Positions 29,549 to 37,854 of a stretch of DNA of 44,767 nucleotides are shown one piece after another; within the stretch, counting starts at the first letter, position 1, and the number at the start of each line of letters is the position of its first letter. Origin of the DNA: Porphyrobacter sp. SLTP (lineage in GTDB: Bacteria > Pseudomonadota > Alphaproteobacteria > Sphingomonadales > Sphingomonadaceae); contig NZ_JAAALE010000024.1 of NCBI RefSeq assembly GCF_009905735.1, positions 1 through 44,767 of the forward strand. Reading direction: 5' to 3'. Made by a program: the position numbers and the translations under genes. The notes under the pieces were generated by a model, which did not search any database, was not told the DNA's origin, and saw only the letters and a list, made by a program, of their open reading frames with translations.

Positions 29549-30217
29549 ATGTGGCTCCTCTATCAATTCCCTCTGTGCCCCTTCAGCCGCAAGATTCGGC
29601 TGCTGCTGAGCGAAAAGAACGTGCCCTTCGATCTGGCGCGCGAGGATCCGTGGGCGGCGTCGGACATGTTCTTCAACCTCAACCCGGCCGGGCGCACGCC
29701 GGTGATCGTCAATGCCGAAAAGAACATCACCATCCCCGATAGCCGCGCGATTGCGGAGTATTTCGAGGAAACGGTTGATCGCAATCCGATGATCAACGGC
29801 ACCGCGACCCAGCGCGCCGAAATCCGCCGGCTGGTCGCGCTGTTCGACGAGAATTTCTACGCCGATGTCACCGGGCCCTTGCTGTCCGAACGCATGAAGA
29901 AGCGCATCCTGCGCCAGCCGCCAGATAGCGGTGCGCTGCGCAATGCGATGAAGATGGCGCACGGGCATCTCGACTATCTCGACTGGCTGATCGACAACCG
30001 CCCGTGGGTGGCAGGGTCCACCATGAGCCTCGCCGATCTGGCGGCGGCAGCGCAGATTTCGGTGGCGGATTACCTTGGCGGGATTGACTGGGCGGGGCAC
30101 GAACAATCGCGCGGCTGGTATGCGGTGTTCAAGAGCCGCCCGAGCTTCCGTCCATTGCTGACCGAGCGGATGGAGACGATCAAGCCGCCGCCGCACTACG
30201 CACTGCTGGACGGGTAA
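29549..30217 (+). CDS. Glutathione S-transferase-like protein, FzlA-like
   Basis: A 222-aa GST-fold protein with an N-terminal thioredoxin-like domain ([20 protein letters not shown], about residues 1-80, including [12 protein letters not shown]) and a C-terminal helical domain (about 95-205). The opening and the final [10 protein letters not shown] tail remind me of FzlA, the GST-like FtsZ-binding division protein of Caulobacter and relatives. That match is from memory, so I leave the symbol empty. If it is FzlA it acts at the division site rather than in detoxification. Transcribed alone, followed by msrB 68 bases later. Confidence 0.8.
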   Translation: MWLLYQFPLCPFSRKIRLLLSEKNVPFDLAREDPWAASDMFFNLNPAGRTPVIVNAEKNITIPDSRAIAEYFEETVDRNPMINGTATQRAEIRRLVALFDENFYADVTGPLLSERMKKRILRQPPDSGALRNAMKMAHGHLDYLDWLIDNRPWVAGSTMSLADLAAAAQISVADYLGGIDWAGHEQSRGWYAVFKSRPSFRPLLTERMETIKPPPHYALLDG

Positions 30218-30285
30218 CGGCATCCCTGACGCTTGCGAATTGCCCCTGCCGCGCCGATATTGCGCGTGAGCAGAGAGGATACTCC

Positions 30286-30696
30286 ATGGACAACCCCGAC
30301 CCCCGCAGGCTGACCGACGCCGAATGGCGCGAGAAGCTCGACCCGATGCAGTACCATGTGTTGCGCGAGGCCGGGACGGAACGCGCCTTCACTGGCGAAT
30401 ACGACAAGTTCTACGACGAGGGTGAATATCACTGCGCCGCCTGCGGGACGCAGCTGTTCTACTCGACCGCCAAGTATAACAGCGGTTGCGGCTGGCCCGC
30501 CTTCACCAAGCCCGCTGATGACGAGGTGATCGAAGAACACCGCGATGTCAGTTACGGCATGGTCCGCACCGAAGTGCGCTGCGGCACATGCGGCGGACAT
30601 CTCGGCCATGTGTTCCCCGATGGTCCCCCCGAACAAGGGGGCTTGCGCTACTGCATCAATTCGGCTGCGCTGATCTTCACTCCGGCTGAAGGCTGA
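30286..30696 (+). CDS. msrB: Peptide methionine (R)-S-oxide reductase
   Basis: MsrB reduces the R form of methionine sulfoxide in proteins using thioredoxin. The 136-aa protein has two CxxC zinc pairs (CAACGTQLF at about 47 and [13 protein letters not shown] at about 96), the SGCGWPAF block, and the catalytic cysteine in RYCINSAAL near residue 124. There is no signal peptide, so it is cytoplasmic. Length is normal for a stand-alone MsrB without MsrA fusion. Confidence 0.96.
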   Translation: MDNPDPRRLTDAEWREKLDPMQYHVLREAGTERAFTGEYDKFYDEGEYHCAACGTQLFYSTAKYNSGCGWPAFTKPADDEVIEEHRDVSYGMVRTEVRCGTCGGHLGHVFPDGPPEQGGLRYCINSAALIFTPAEG

Positions 30697-30726
30697 GGCA
30701 ATCCGCCGTTGATGGGGGAGAGCACG

Positions 30727-30742
30727 GTAAACCCGGGTTCAC
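30727..30742. promoter_or_regulatory. Near-perfect palindrome upstream of the PBP1A gene
   Basis: GTAAACCC followed directly by GGGTTCAC forms a 16-base palindrome with one mismatched pair, 75 bases upstream of the PBP1A start. It could be an operator. No factor is assigned. Confidence 0.3.
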
Positions 30743-30816
30743 CCCCGGTTACAACTTGCCTATGCATGGGCGCGCGTCCCACGTGTCAGCGGTGGGGATC
30801 AGATTAGGCGCAAGCA

Positions 30817-32964
30817 ATGTCGAAACGGGGTGAGCGGTTGCAGAACAAGGGCGGACGCGGAACGCGCCGGGCAGCGACGGAACGATCGGCTGCGCCCGAC
30901 GGCGATGGCGGCGCGCCGCGCTCGCGCTGGAAGCTGTGGCTGAAGCGGCTGTTCCTGTGGGGCGTCGGGCTGGCGGTGCTGGGCCTCATCTTCCTCGCCT
31001 TCGCAGTCGGCTTTGCCGCGCAATCCCTGCCGAGTTACAGCACCTTGCAGGCGACCCAGCCGGGCCAGACCATCGTCATCCGCGCGCGCGACGGGCGCGA
31101 ATTGGTCGAGATCGGGCCGAGCTTCGGCGAATGGCTCAAGTATGACGACATCCCCGAAAACATGACCAACGCGATGGTCGCGGTGGAGGACAAGCGCTTC
31201 CGTTCGCACTTCGGGGTCGATCCGGTCCGCTTGACGGGCGCGCTGATCGAGGGGGTTACCGGCTCGCGCTCACGGCTCGGCGGCACATCGACCATCACGC
31301 AGCAGCTCGCGCGCAACCTGTTCCTCAACAACAACCGCTCGCTCGACCGCAAGGCGCGCGAGGCGGTGCTGGCGATGGCGCTGGAATGGAAGTTCTCGAA
31401 GGAAGAGATCCTCGAACTGTACCTCAACAAGGTCTATTTCGGTGGCGGCGCTTATGGGATTGATTCTGCGAGCCGCAAATTCTTCAGCCACCCGGCCAAC
31501 GACCTCAGTGTCGAGGAAGCAGCGATCATTGCCGGGCTGGTGAAGGCGCCCAGCCAGTATTCGCCGACCGCCGATGTCCAGGCCGCGGTTGACCGGGCCG
31601 AAGTGGTGCTCGAGCTGATGCGCGAACAGGGCTACATCACCGCTGACCAGGCCCAGGTCGATGTCAGCGCGGTACAGCTCAAGGAGCAGGCCGGGCAGAA
31701 TTCGGTGCGCTATTTCACCGATTGGGTGCTGCCGCAGCTCGATATCATCCTGCCCGAAACCTACGAGCCGATTGAGGTGTGGACCACGCTCGACATCGGG
31801 ATGCAGCGCGCTGCCACCGCTTCGATTGAGGCCAACACGCCCAAGGGCGCACAGGGCGCGCTGGTCAGCCTTGATAGGGACGGTGCGATCCTCGCGCTGG
31901 TGGGCGGCACGGATTACGTCGCGAGCAATTTCAACCGTGCCACCACCGCGATGCGCCAGCCGGGCTCGGCGTGGAAGCTGTTCGTCTATCTCGCCGCGCT
32001 GGAGGCAGGCTACAAGCCGGAGGACAAGGTCAACGACACCCCGGTGACGATTGACGGGTGGAGCCCGCGCAATTCCAACGGCCGCAATGTCGGTGAGACG
32101 GATCTGCGCACCGCCTTTGCCTATTCGATCAACACCGTCGCCGCCCAGCTTGGCAATGAAGTCGGCTTCGGCACGGTCGCGTCGATGGCGCGGCGTTTCG
32201 GCGTCAATTCCAAGGTCGACACCAACCCGTCTATGGTGCTTGGCGCGTCCGAGATGCGGGTGATCGAGATGACGCAGGCCTTCGCAGGGATCGCGGCCAA
32301 GGGCGTGGCGGTCGAACCCTATGGCATCACCAAGGTAACCGGCGCGAGCGGCGAGGTGCTTTATCGCCGCGAAGCATCGTCTGGATCGCCGGTTGTGCCG
32401 GATTACGTGGTCGCCGGGATCACCGATCTGCTGCAAGCCGCCGTGCAGACCGGCACGGGCCGCGCCGCACAGATCGGGCGGCCGGTCGCGGGCAAGACCG
32501 GCACCACGTCCTCGAACAAGGACGGCTGGTTCATCGGCTTTTCCAGCGGCATCACCACCGGCGTGTGGATGGGCCGCGACGATGCGAAGGCCGTCCCCGG
32601 CCTGCAAGGCGGGCGCGCGCCGGCGCAGGCCTTTGCCGCTTATATGCGGTATGCCGTCAAGAGCCGCCCGGTTGAGGAATTCGACGTTACGCTCGAACTG
32701 CCGGAATGGCAGCTGGAGCCGGATGCCGAAGCGATGTTCGGTGAGCCTGATGATTATTACTACATCGACGAGCAGGGCAATATGATCCAGCCGGGCCGCG
32801 ATGAGTTCGGCCCCGAGGACGAGCGCGGGCCGGATGCACCGCCTGCCGCCAGTCAGGACTTCCTTGAGGAAGCCACGGGCGGGGCCCTGCCGCAGCAGAG
32901 CCAGCGACCCCAGCGCGAACCCCGCCGGCCGCCGCCGCAGCCCGCGATCAAGCCGGGCGAATAA
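30817..32964 (+). CDS. Penicillin-binding protein 1A
   Basis: A bifunctional class A PBP of 715 aa that polymerises lipid II and crosslinks peptidoglycan in the periplasm. A basic cytoplasmic tail precedes one membrane helix (about 46-70). The glycosyltransferase family 51 domain includes EDKRFRSHFGVD (catalytic Glu at about 124), GTSTITQQLARNLFL and ELYLNKVYFGGGAYGI. The transpeptidase domain has SAWK with Ser at about 384, SIN at about 437 and KTGTT with Lys at about 560. The C-terminus is acidic, then Pro/Gln/Arg-rich. It ends at a strong bidirectional terminator. Confidence 0.95.
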   Translation: MSKRGERLQNKGGRGTRRAATERSAAPDGDGGAPRSRWKLWLKRLFLWGVGLAVLGLIFLAFAVGFAAQSLPSYSTLQATQPGQTIVIRARDGRELVEIGPSFGEWLKYDDIPENMTNAMVAVEDKRFRSHFGVDPVRLTGALIEGVTGSRSRLGGTSTITQQLARNLFLNNNRSLDRKAREAVLAMALEWKFSKEEILELYLNKVYFGGGAYGIDSASRKFFSHPANDLSVEEAAIIAGLVKAPSQYSPTADVQAAVDRAEVVLELMREQGYITADQAQVDVSAVQLKEQAGQNSVRYFTDWVLPQLDIILPETYEPIEVWTTLDIGMQRAATASIEANTPKGAQGALVSLDRDGAILALVGGTDYVASNFNRATTAMRQPGSAWKLFVYLAALEAGYKPEDKVNDTPVTIDGWSPRNSNGRNVGETDLRTAFAYSINTVAAQLGNEVGFGTVASMARRFGVNSKVDTNPSMVLGASEMRVIEMTQAFAGIAAKGVAVEPYGITKVTGASGEVLYRREASSGSPVVPDYVVAGITDLLQAAVQTGTGRAAQIGRPVAGKTGTTSSNKDGWFIGFSSGITTGVWMGRDDAKAVPGLQGGRAPAQAFAAYMRYAVKSRPVEEFDVTLELPEWQLEPDAEAMFGEPDDYYYIDEQGNMIQPGRDEFGPEDERGPDAPPAASQDFLEEATGGALPQQSQRPQREPRRPPPQPAIKPGE

Positions 32965-32977
32965 GGGACTGCGCATG

Positions 32978-33013
32978 AAAAAAGGCGCCGGGATCTGCTC
33001 CCGGCGCCTTTTT
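32978..33013. terminator. Bidirectional intrinsic terminator
   Basis: GGCGCCGGGA (32984-32993) and TCCCGGCGCC (32999-33008) form a perfect 10-bp stem with a 5-base loop. It is flanked by six A on the left and five T on the right. It serves both the PBP1A gene from the left and the degP gene from the right. Confidence 0.93.
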
Positions 33014-33042
33014 CGTTGGGCGCTATGGCGTGCTGGTGCCGA

Positions 33043-34584
33043 TCAGCGGATCCGCACGGCCACGAAGGCGGGCGGCTGCGTGCGGCGCTGGATGCGCAGC
33101 AGGAGGGCCTCACGCTTTTCGGTGGTTGCGGCAGTGATCTGCGCCAGCAATTCCTCGACCGTGGCGGTCGGCTGGTAATTGGCCGAGAGGATGATGTCGC
33201 CGCGACGCAGACCCTTGCGCGCCGCATCCGAGTTGGGATCGACCGCAGCGATCACCACGCCCTTTGTATCGGCCGGCACGCCCAGCGAGCGGGCGATAGC
33301 CGCCGTCATCGGGGTGACCTGCATACCGAGCTTCTGTTCGATGGTGCTGTCCGAGGTGCCCGGCGCCATCGGCTCTTCCGCGTCGGGATCGAAGGTCTGG
33401 CCCTGTTGCAGCAACTCTGCTTCGGGCGGGCGCTTGCCGAGCGTGACGCTGAGCGCAAGACGCTCGCCGCTGCGCAGCAGTTCGACCGGCACCTTGGCAC
33501 CCGGCTGGAGGTTGGCGACGAGGAAGGACACGGTCTGATCCGCGGTCACATCCTTGCCGTTGACCTTGGTCACGACATCGCCGGGCCTCAGCCCTGCGCG
33601 CGCGGCCGGACTATCGTCCTGCACGGTCTGCACAAGCTCACCACGGCGCTTGGGCAGGCCGAGCGAGGCGGCAAAGTCCTCGTCAATCGGCGCAAGGCCG
33701 ACGCCGAGATAGCCACGCTCGATCTCGCGGCCCTCGCGCAGCTTCTCGACGATCGGCGCGGCGATTTCGGCGGGGATCGCAAAGCCGATCCCGACGCTGC
33801 CGCCCGAAGGCGAGAAGATCGCGTTGTTGATGCCGATCACATTGCCGCGCATGTCAAACAGCGGGCCGCCCGAATTGCCGCGGTTGATGCTGGCATCGGT
33901 CTGGAGGAATCGGTCATAGGGACCGCCCTGGCCGGTGTTGCGATACACCGCCGAGATGATCCCGCTCGTGACCGTGCCGCCAAGGCCGAAGGGGTTGCCG
34001 ATTGCGACCACCCAGTCACCCACGCGCGCCGCGCTCGAGTCCCCGAAGCGCACGAAGGGGAAGGTGCGGTTGGCGCGGATCTTGAGCACCGCGAGGTCCG
34101 AGGCCGCATCCGCGCCGACCAGATCGGCTTCGTATTCGGTGCCATCGGGCAGGGTGATGGTGATCGATTCCAGCTTGGCGCGGGTATCGGGCGGCGAGAT
34201 CACGTGGTTGTTGGTAACCACATAGCCATCGGCCGAGATGATGAAGCCCGAACCCAGCGACTGTGCCTCGCGCGTTTGCGGCTGACCGCCGCCTTCACCG
34301 CCGCCGCGGCGGTTGAACAATTCGGCAAAGGGTGTCCCTGCGAAGGGATTGTTCGCGACCTCGACCCGCTGGCGCGTGGCGATGTTGACCACGGCGGGCT
34401 GCAACTGCGCCGTCAGATCGGCGAAGCTGGCCGGAGCGCCGGCGACCGGTACGACGCGGTCCATCACGGCATCATCGTTCTGCGCCACCTGCGCGCCCAA
34501 TGGCGAGCCGGTGATCAGCGAAATGGTAGCGCCGCCCACCAGCAACGCGCTCGTCAGTCCGTATACATAGCGCACTTTGTTCAC
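33043..34584 (-). CDS. degP: DegP/HtrA-type periplasmic serine protease (Do family)
   Basis: A quality-control protease and chaperone of the envelope. With the GTG start at 34584 it has 513 aa: a hydrophobic leader (RYVYGLTSALLVGGATISLI), a trypsin-like domain with His at about 127 (TNNHVIS), Asp at about 163 (SDLAVLK) and Ser at about 238 (GNSGGPLF). Two PDZ domains follow (about 285-375 and 415-505). A 10-residue glycine-rich loop lies before the catalytic domain. An in-frame start 45 codons upstream would add a non-conserved extension. It is downstream of hflK-hflC on the same strand, with a 176-base gap holding an 8-bp inverted repeat (34700-34707 and 34726-34733), so it may be partly uncoupled. 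Confidence 0.92.
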   Translation of the reverse strand: MNKVRYVYGLTSALLVGGATISLITGSPLGAQVAQNDDAVMDRVVPVAGAPASFADLTAQLQPAVVNIATRQRVEVANNPFAGTPFAELFNRRGGGEGGGQPQTREAQSLGSGFIISADGYVVTNNHVISPPDTRAKLESITITLPDGTEYEADLVGADAASDLAVLKIRANRTFPFVRFGDSSAARVGDWVVAIGNPFGLGGTVTSGIISAVYRNTGQGGPYDRFLQTDASINRGNSGGPLFDMRGNVIGINNAIFSPSGGSVGIGFAIPAEIAAPIVEKLREGREIERGYLGVGLAPIDEDFAASLGLPKRRGELVQTVQDDSPAARAGLRPGDVVTKVNGKDVTADQTVSFLVANLQPGAKVPVELLRSGERLALSVTLGKRPPEAELLQQGQTFDPDAEEPMAPGTSDSTIEQKLGMQVTPMTAAIARSLGVPADTKGVVIAAVDPNSDAARKGLRRGDIILSANYQPTATVEELLAQITAATTEKREALLLRIQRRTQPPAFVAVRIR

Positions 34585-34760
34585 GTCCTCATGGTCCTTA
34601 TTCTTGGCAGGAATGCGCAGGGGTACCGCAGCGTTCCTCAAAGCCGTTGTCGGGGCCGACCACATGGGCCGGTTTCGCGCCCCAAATGCCCTTTTCCGGG
34701 CTGAACGCTGATTGAACACCTGCGACGTTCAGCGCCGCTTGTAGGCGCTTGGTCGATTGC

Positions 34761-35606
34761 TTAGCGGTCACCCTTGAACTGGCGGAAATATTCGCTGTCC
34801 TCCGACAGCACCATCGTGCTTTGCCCCTCACCTTGCAGGAAGGTTTTGCGGTAGCTCTGCATGGCCCGGTAGAAGTCGTAGAACTTCGGGTCTTTTCCAT
34901 AGGCATCGGCATAGATGCGCGCCGCTTCAGCCGAGGCTTCGGCCTGGATGATCTGCGCATCGCGTTGGCCGGCGGCACGAATGGTCGTCGCCTCTTCCTC
35001 GCGATCGGTCTGCATCCGGGTAAAGGCGGCATCGAGCGGGCGACCTTCGGGAAGGTCAGCCGCCTTGATCCGCACGTCGAGCACCTGCGCCCCATAATTG
35101 CGCGCCTGCTTGTCGAGCGTGGCGGTGATGTTGGTCATCGCTGTCCCGCGCTCGGCATTGATCAGCGCCGAGAACGGCCGACGACCCAGCTCCTGCCGCA
35201 GCACCGAGGTGAGGATCGGCAGCAATTGGGATTCAAGCTGGGTTTCAGAACCGGCGCTTTTGACCAGCTTGACCGGATCGATGATGCGGTAGCGTGCATA
35301 GGCATCGACTTGCAGACGCTGCTGATCGTTGGAGAGCACTTGCGTGCGCTCCATGTCGAGATCGAGCACCCGGCGATCGATCATCCGGACTTCTTCGATA
35401 AAGGGAATGCGCAGCTGCAACCCCGCCCCGGTCTGGCCGTAGGGCACATCGGGACGGAACTGGTTGAAGGTTCGCACCGGCTTACCGGCCTGCACCACCA
35501 CGCCCTGATGGGTTTCGGGCACGATCACCACGCTGGAGAGCAGGGCCACGGCGACCACAATCGCACCAATGACGAACGGCTTGTAGGTCTGAAACAGGTT
35601 GGTCAT
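34761..35606 (-). CDS. hflC: Protease modulator HflC
   Basis: HflC is a SPFH/band 7 membrane protein that forms a large ring with HflK around the FtsH protease. The 281-aa product starts MTNLFQTYKPFVIGAIVVAV with one N-terminal helix (about 10-30). The band 7 domain follows (about 32-200; VVVQAGKPVRTFN, LQLRIPFIEEVRMIDRRVLD), then a helical region (KQARNYGAQVLDVRIKAADL, QRDAQIIQAEASAEAARIYA). The ATG at 35606 sits 4 bases after the hflK stop, so the genes are co-translated. Confidence 0.95.
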   Translation of the reverse strand: MTNLFQTYKPFVIGAIVVAVALLSSVVIVPETHQGVVVQAGKPVRTFNQFRPDVPYGQTGAGLQLRIPFIEEVRMIDRRVLDLDMERTQVLSNDQQRLQVDAYARYRIIDPVKLVKSAGSETQLESQLLPILTSVLRQELGRRPFSALINAERGTAMTNITATLDKQARNYGAQVLDVRIKAADLPEGRPLDAAFTRMQTDREEEATTIRAAGQRDAQIIQAEASAEAARIYADAYGKDPKFYDFYRAMQSYRKTFLQGEGQSTMVLSEDSEYFRQFKGDR

Positions 35607-35610
35607 GTCC

Positions 35611-36711
35611 TTACTCCCCCTGCGGCGGCGGCGGAGGCGTTTGCGCACGGCGCTTCAGCTCGGGCAGCGGCAGGTACGGCGTCACATTGCCGCCTTCGAC
35701 GATGGTCTTGTCGGTCTTGGACAGGATCTGCTCCATGGTCTCGTAATAGAGGCGGCGACGCGTCACTTCGGGCGCGAGCTTGTATTCCTCGTAAATGTCG
35801 TTGAATTCGCTGGCGTCACCCTGCGCGCGGGCGAGAGTTTGCTGCGCCACCGCGCGCGAACGGTTGATCGCGGCGTCGGCATCCTGCTGCGCGGACGAGA
35901 CGTCCTTGAACGCCTCTTCGACACGGCTCGGCGGATCGACTTTGTTGATTTCGATGCCCTGCACCTTGATCCCGGAGCGATAGGCATCGAGCCGCGCCTG
36001 CATGGCGGCGCTCACGTCCTGTTCGATCTCGGCGCGGCCGGCACCGGTCAGCACGCTATCGAGCTTCTGCCGCGCCACAGCCGCGCGCATCGCGGCCTCG
36101 CCGATTTCCAGCAAGGCGTTGCGCGGATCGTTGAGCTGATACTTGTAAAGCGCCAGATCGGAGATGTTCCAGCGGATCAGGTAGCTTAGATCGACGAGGT
36201 TCTGGTCGCCGGTCAGGATCAGCTTTTCGGTCTTCGTGCCGGGCACTTCCTCAAGCCGGACCTGCGTCACGTTTTCCTTTTCGACCATGTGGATCGGCCA
36301 GGGTGCGGTGAAGCCGGTGGATTCAAGCGTGTGCGAATACTTGCCGCCCAGCCAGGTCACGACCGCCTGTTCGCCGGGCTGGATGAAGTGGAAACTCGTC
36401 ACACCGGCCCACACCAGCGCAATCCCACCGATGATCACAGGCGCCCAGCTCTTGCCATTGTGACGCTCAGGCAAGCGGAAGGTCGGGCCGCCGCCACCAC
36501 CGCCGCCTGCACGGCGCGGGCCTTCGGGGCCACGGCTCTTGAAGATGTCCTCGATGCTGGCGGAACGCCGCTTGCCGGGTTCACCGCCGCCGGGCAGCCA
36601 CGGGTTGCGCGGGCCGCCGCCGCCACCTGCATCGCCATCGCCTGCGGGCCCATCCCCGCCGGGTTCGTCACCGCTTCCGCCGCCGCCCCAGGGGTTGTTT
36701 TTGCCAGCCAT
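35611..36711 (-). CDS. hflK: FtsH protease activity modulator HflK
   Basis: HflK pairs with HflC to control FtsH access to membrane proteins. The 366-aa protein begins MAGKNNPWGGGGSG, with a glycine/proline-rich cytoplasmic tail of about 90 residues, typical of HflK. One membrane helix (about 98-118) follows, then the SPFH domain (about 120-300, with GEQAVVTWLGGKYSHTLEST). A helical part has RAVAQQTLARAQGDASEFND. I choose the ATG at 36711 because the Gly-rich tail begins there; an upstream ATG at 36768 is not conserved in type. It is divergent from mrp across 132 bases. Confidence 0.95.
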   Translation of the reverse strand: MAGKNNPWGGGGSGDEPGGDGPAGDGDAGGGGGPRNPWLPGGGEPGKRRSASIEDIFKSRGPEGPRRAGGGGGGGPTFRLPERHNGKSWAPVIIGGIALVWAGVTSFHFIQPGEQAVVTWLGGKYSHTLESTGFTAPWPIHMVEKENVTQVRLEEVPGTKTEKLILTGDQNLVDLSYLIRWNISDLALYKYQLNDPRNALLEIGEAAMRAAVARQKLDSVLTGAGRAEIEQDVSAAMQARLDAYRSGIKVQGIEINKVDPPSRVEEAFKDVSSAQQDADAAINRSRAVAQQTLARAQGDASEFNDIYEEYKLAPEVTRRRLYYETMEQILSKTDKTIVEGGNVTPYLPLPELKRRAQTPPPPPQGE

Positions 36712-36843
36712 GGCGAAGCCTTTTAGGCCAGCGCCAAGTCGTTCTCTCCAGCCGTCTAATCTTTGCATAAGGTGTTTATAGGCACGCGTTCTGGCGAAAA
36801 ACAGGGGTTCGCTGCGTGAATTTGGTGGTAGAGGCGTGCCGAA

Positions 36844-37851
36844 ATGGACAAGTCACCCCAAGAACCCCGCCAGCCCGCTGCCGAAGAAGCGCTGATCCGC
36901 GCCGCCTTGACCCCGGAAATCAACCATCGGCTGCGCTCCGCCCGCATCGTTGTACGCCGTGCAGTGATCGTTGCCGAGGCCGGTGACCTGTCCGATTCCG
37001 CCCGCGCCGAACTCGAAACGGCCATCACCGCCGCGCTCCTTCCTCTGACGGAAATCGACGAAGTGCGGATCGCGCTGACCGGTGAGCGGCGGCGGCGGCG
37101 GTTGATTGCCGTGGGATCGGGCAAGGGCGGGGTCGGCAAGTCGACCTTGACCACCAATCTCGCGGTCGCACTCGCGCGGATGGGCCGCAAGGTCGGCGTG
37201 ATCGACGGCGACATTTACGGTCCTTCCCAGCCTAAGCTGCTCAAGACCGAAGGCATCAAGCCCGGCGCGACCTCCGATGGCGCGCAGCTGGTGGCAATCG
37301 ACAGCCCCTATAACGTCAAGGTGCTGTCGATGGGTCACATCGTCGCGCCTGGCAAGGCGCTCGCATGGCGCGGGCCGATGACCGGCAAGGCGCTCACCCA
37401 ACTGGTCGATGCCGATTGGGGCGATACCGATCTGCTCCTGATCGACCTGCCGCCCGGCACCGGCGATGTGCAGCTTTCGATGCTGTCGGCCCACCGTCCG
37501 GATGGCGCGGTGCTGGTGTCCACCCCGCAGGATCTCGCGCTGATCGACGCGGCGCGCGCGGGACAATTGTTCGAGCAGGGCGACGTGCCGATCATCGGGC
37601 TGGTCGAGAACATGGCAGGCTATTGCTGCCCCGAATGCGGCCATATCAGCGACCCGTTCGGTTCGGGCGGGGTCGAGAAATTCGCCACCGCACTCGAAAT
37701 CCCGTTCCTTGGCCGCGTGCCGCTGACCCTCGCCACCCGGATTGCCGGCGACAAGGGAGAGCCTCCCGCCGCGGGCGATGACGAGACCGCCGCGCCGTTC
37801 CGCGCCATTGCGGAAAAGCTGGGGCGCTGGCTCGATACCGGGACGGTCTGA
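36844..37851 (+). CDS. mrp: Mrp/NBP35-type Fe-S cluster carrier ATPase
   Basis: A P-loop ATPase (ApbC/Mrp group) that carries iron-sulfur clusters to apoproteins in the cytosol. The 335-aa protein has the deviant Walker A GSGKGGVGKST (about 91-101), a DGDIYGPSQPK segment, LLIDLPPGTGD and VSTPQDLALIDAARA. The cluster-binding pair is CxxC in YCCPECGHISDPFGSGG (near residue 262). The N-terminal part is shorter and less conserved than a full MIP18/DUF59 domain. It is followed after only 3 bases by a molybdenum enzyme subunit gene, so the two are probably in one operon. Confidence 0.94.
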   Translation: MDKSPQEPRQPAAEEALIRAALTPEINHRLRSARIVVRRAVIVAEAGDLSDSARAELETAITAALLPLTEIDEVRIALTGERRRRRLIAVGSGKGGVGKSTLTTNLAVALARMGRKVGVIDGDIYGPSQPKLLKTEGIKPGATSDGAQLVAIDSPYNVKVLSMGHIVAPGKALAWRGPMTGKALTQLVDADWGDTDLLLIDLPPGTGDVQLSMLSAHRPDGAVLVSTPQDLALIDAARAGQLFEQGDVPIIGLVENMAGYCCPECGHISDPFGSGGVEKFATALEIPFLGRVPLTLATRIAGDKGEPPAAGDDETAAPFRAIAEKLGRWLDTGTV

Positions 37852-37854
37852 CGG

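Noticed and set aside
31270..32976. 568-codon minus-strand open frame
   Set aside because: It is opposite the PBP1A gene, which carries all class A PBP motifs; the frame would also need to start inside the terminator region.
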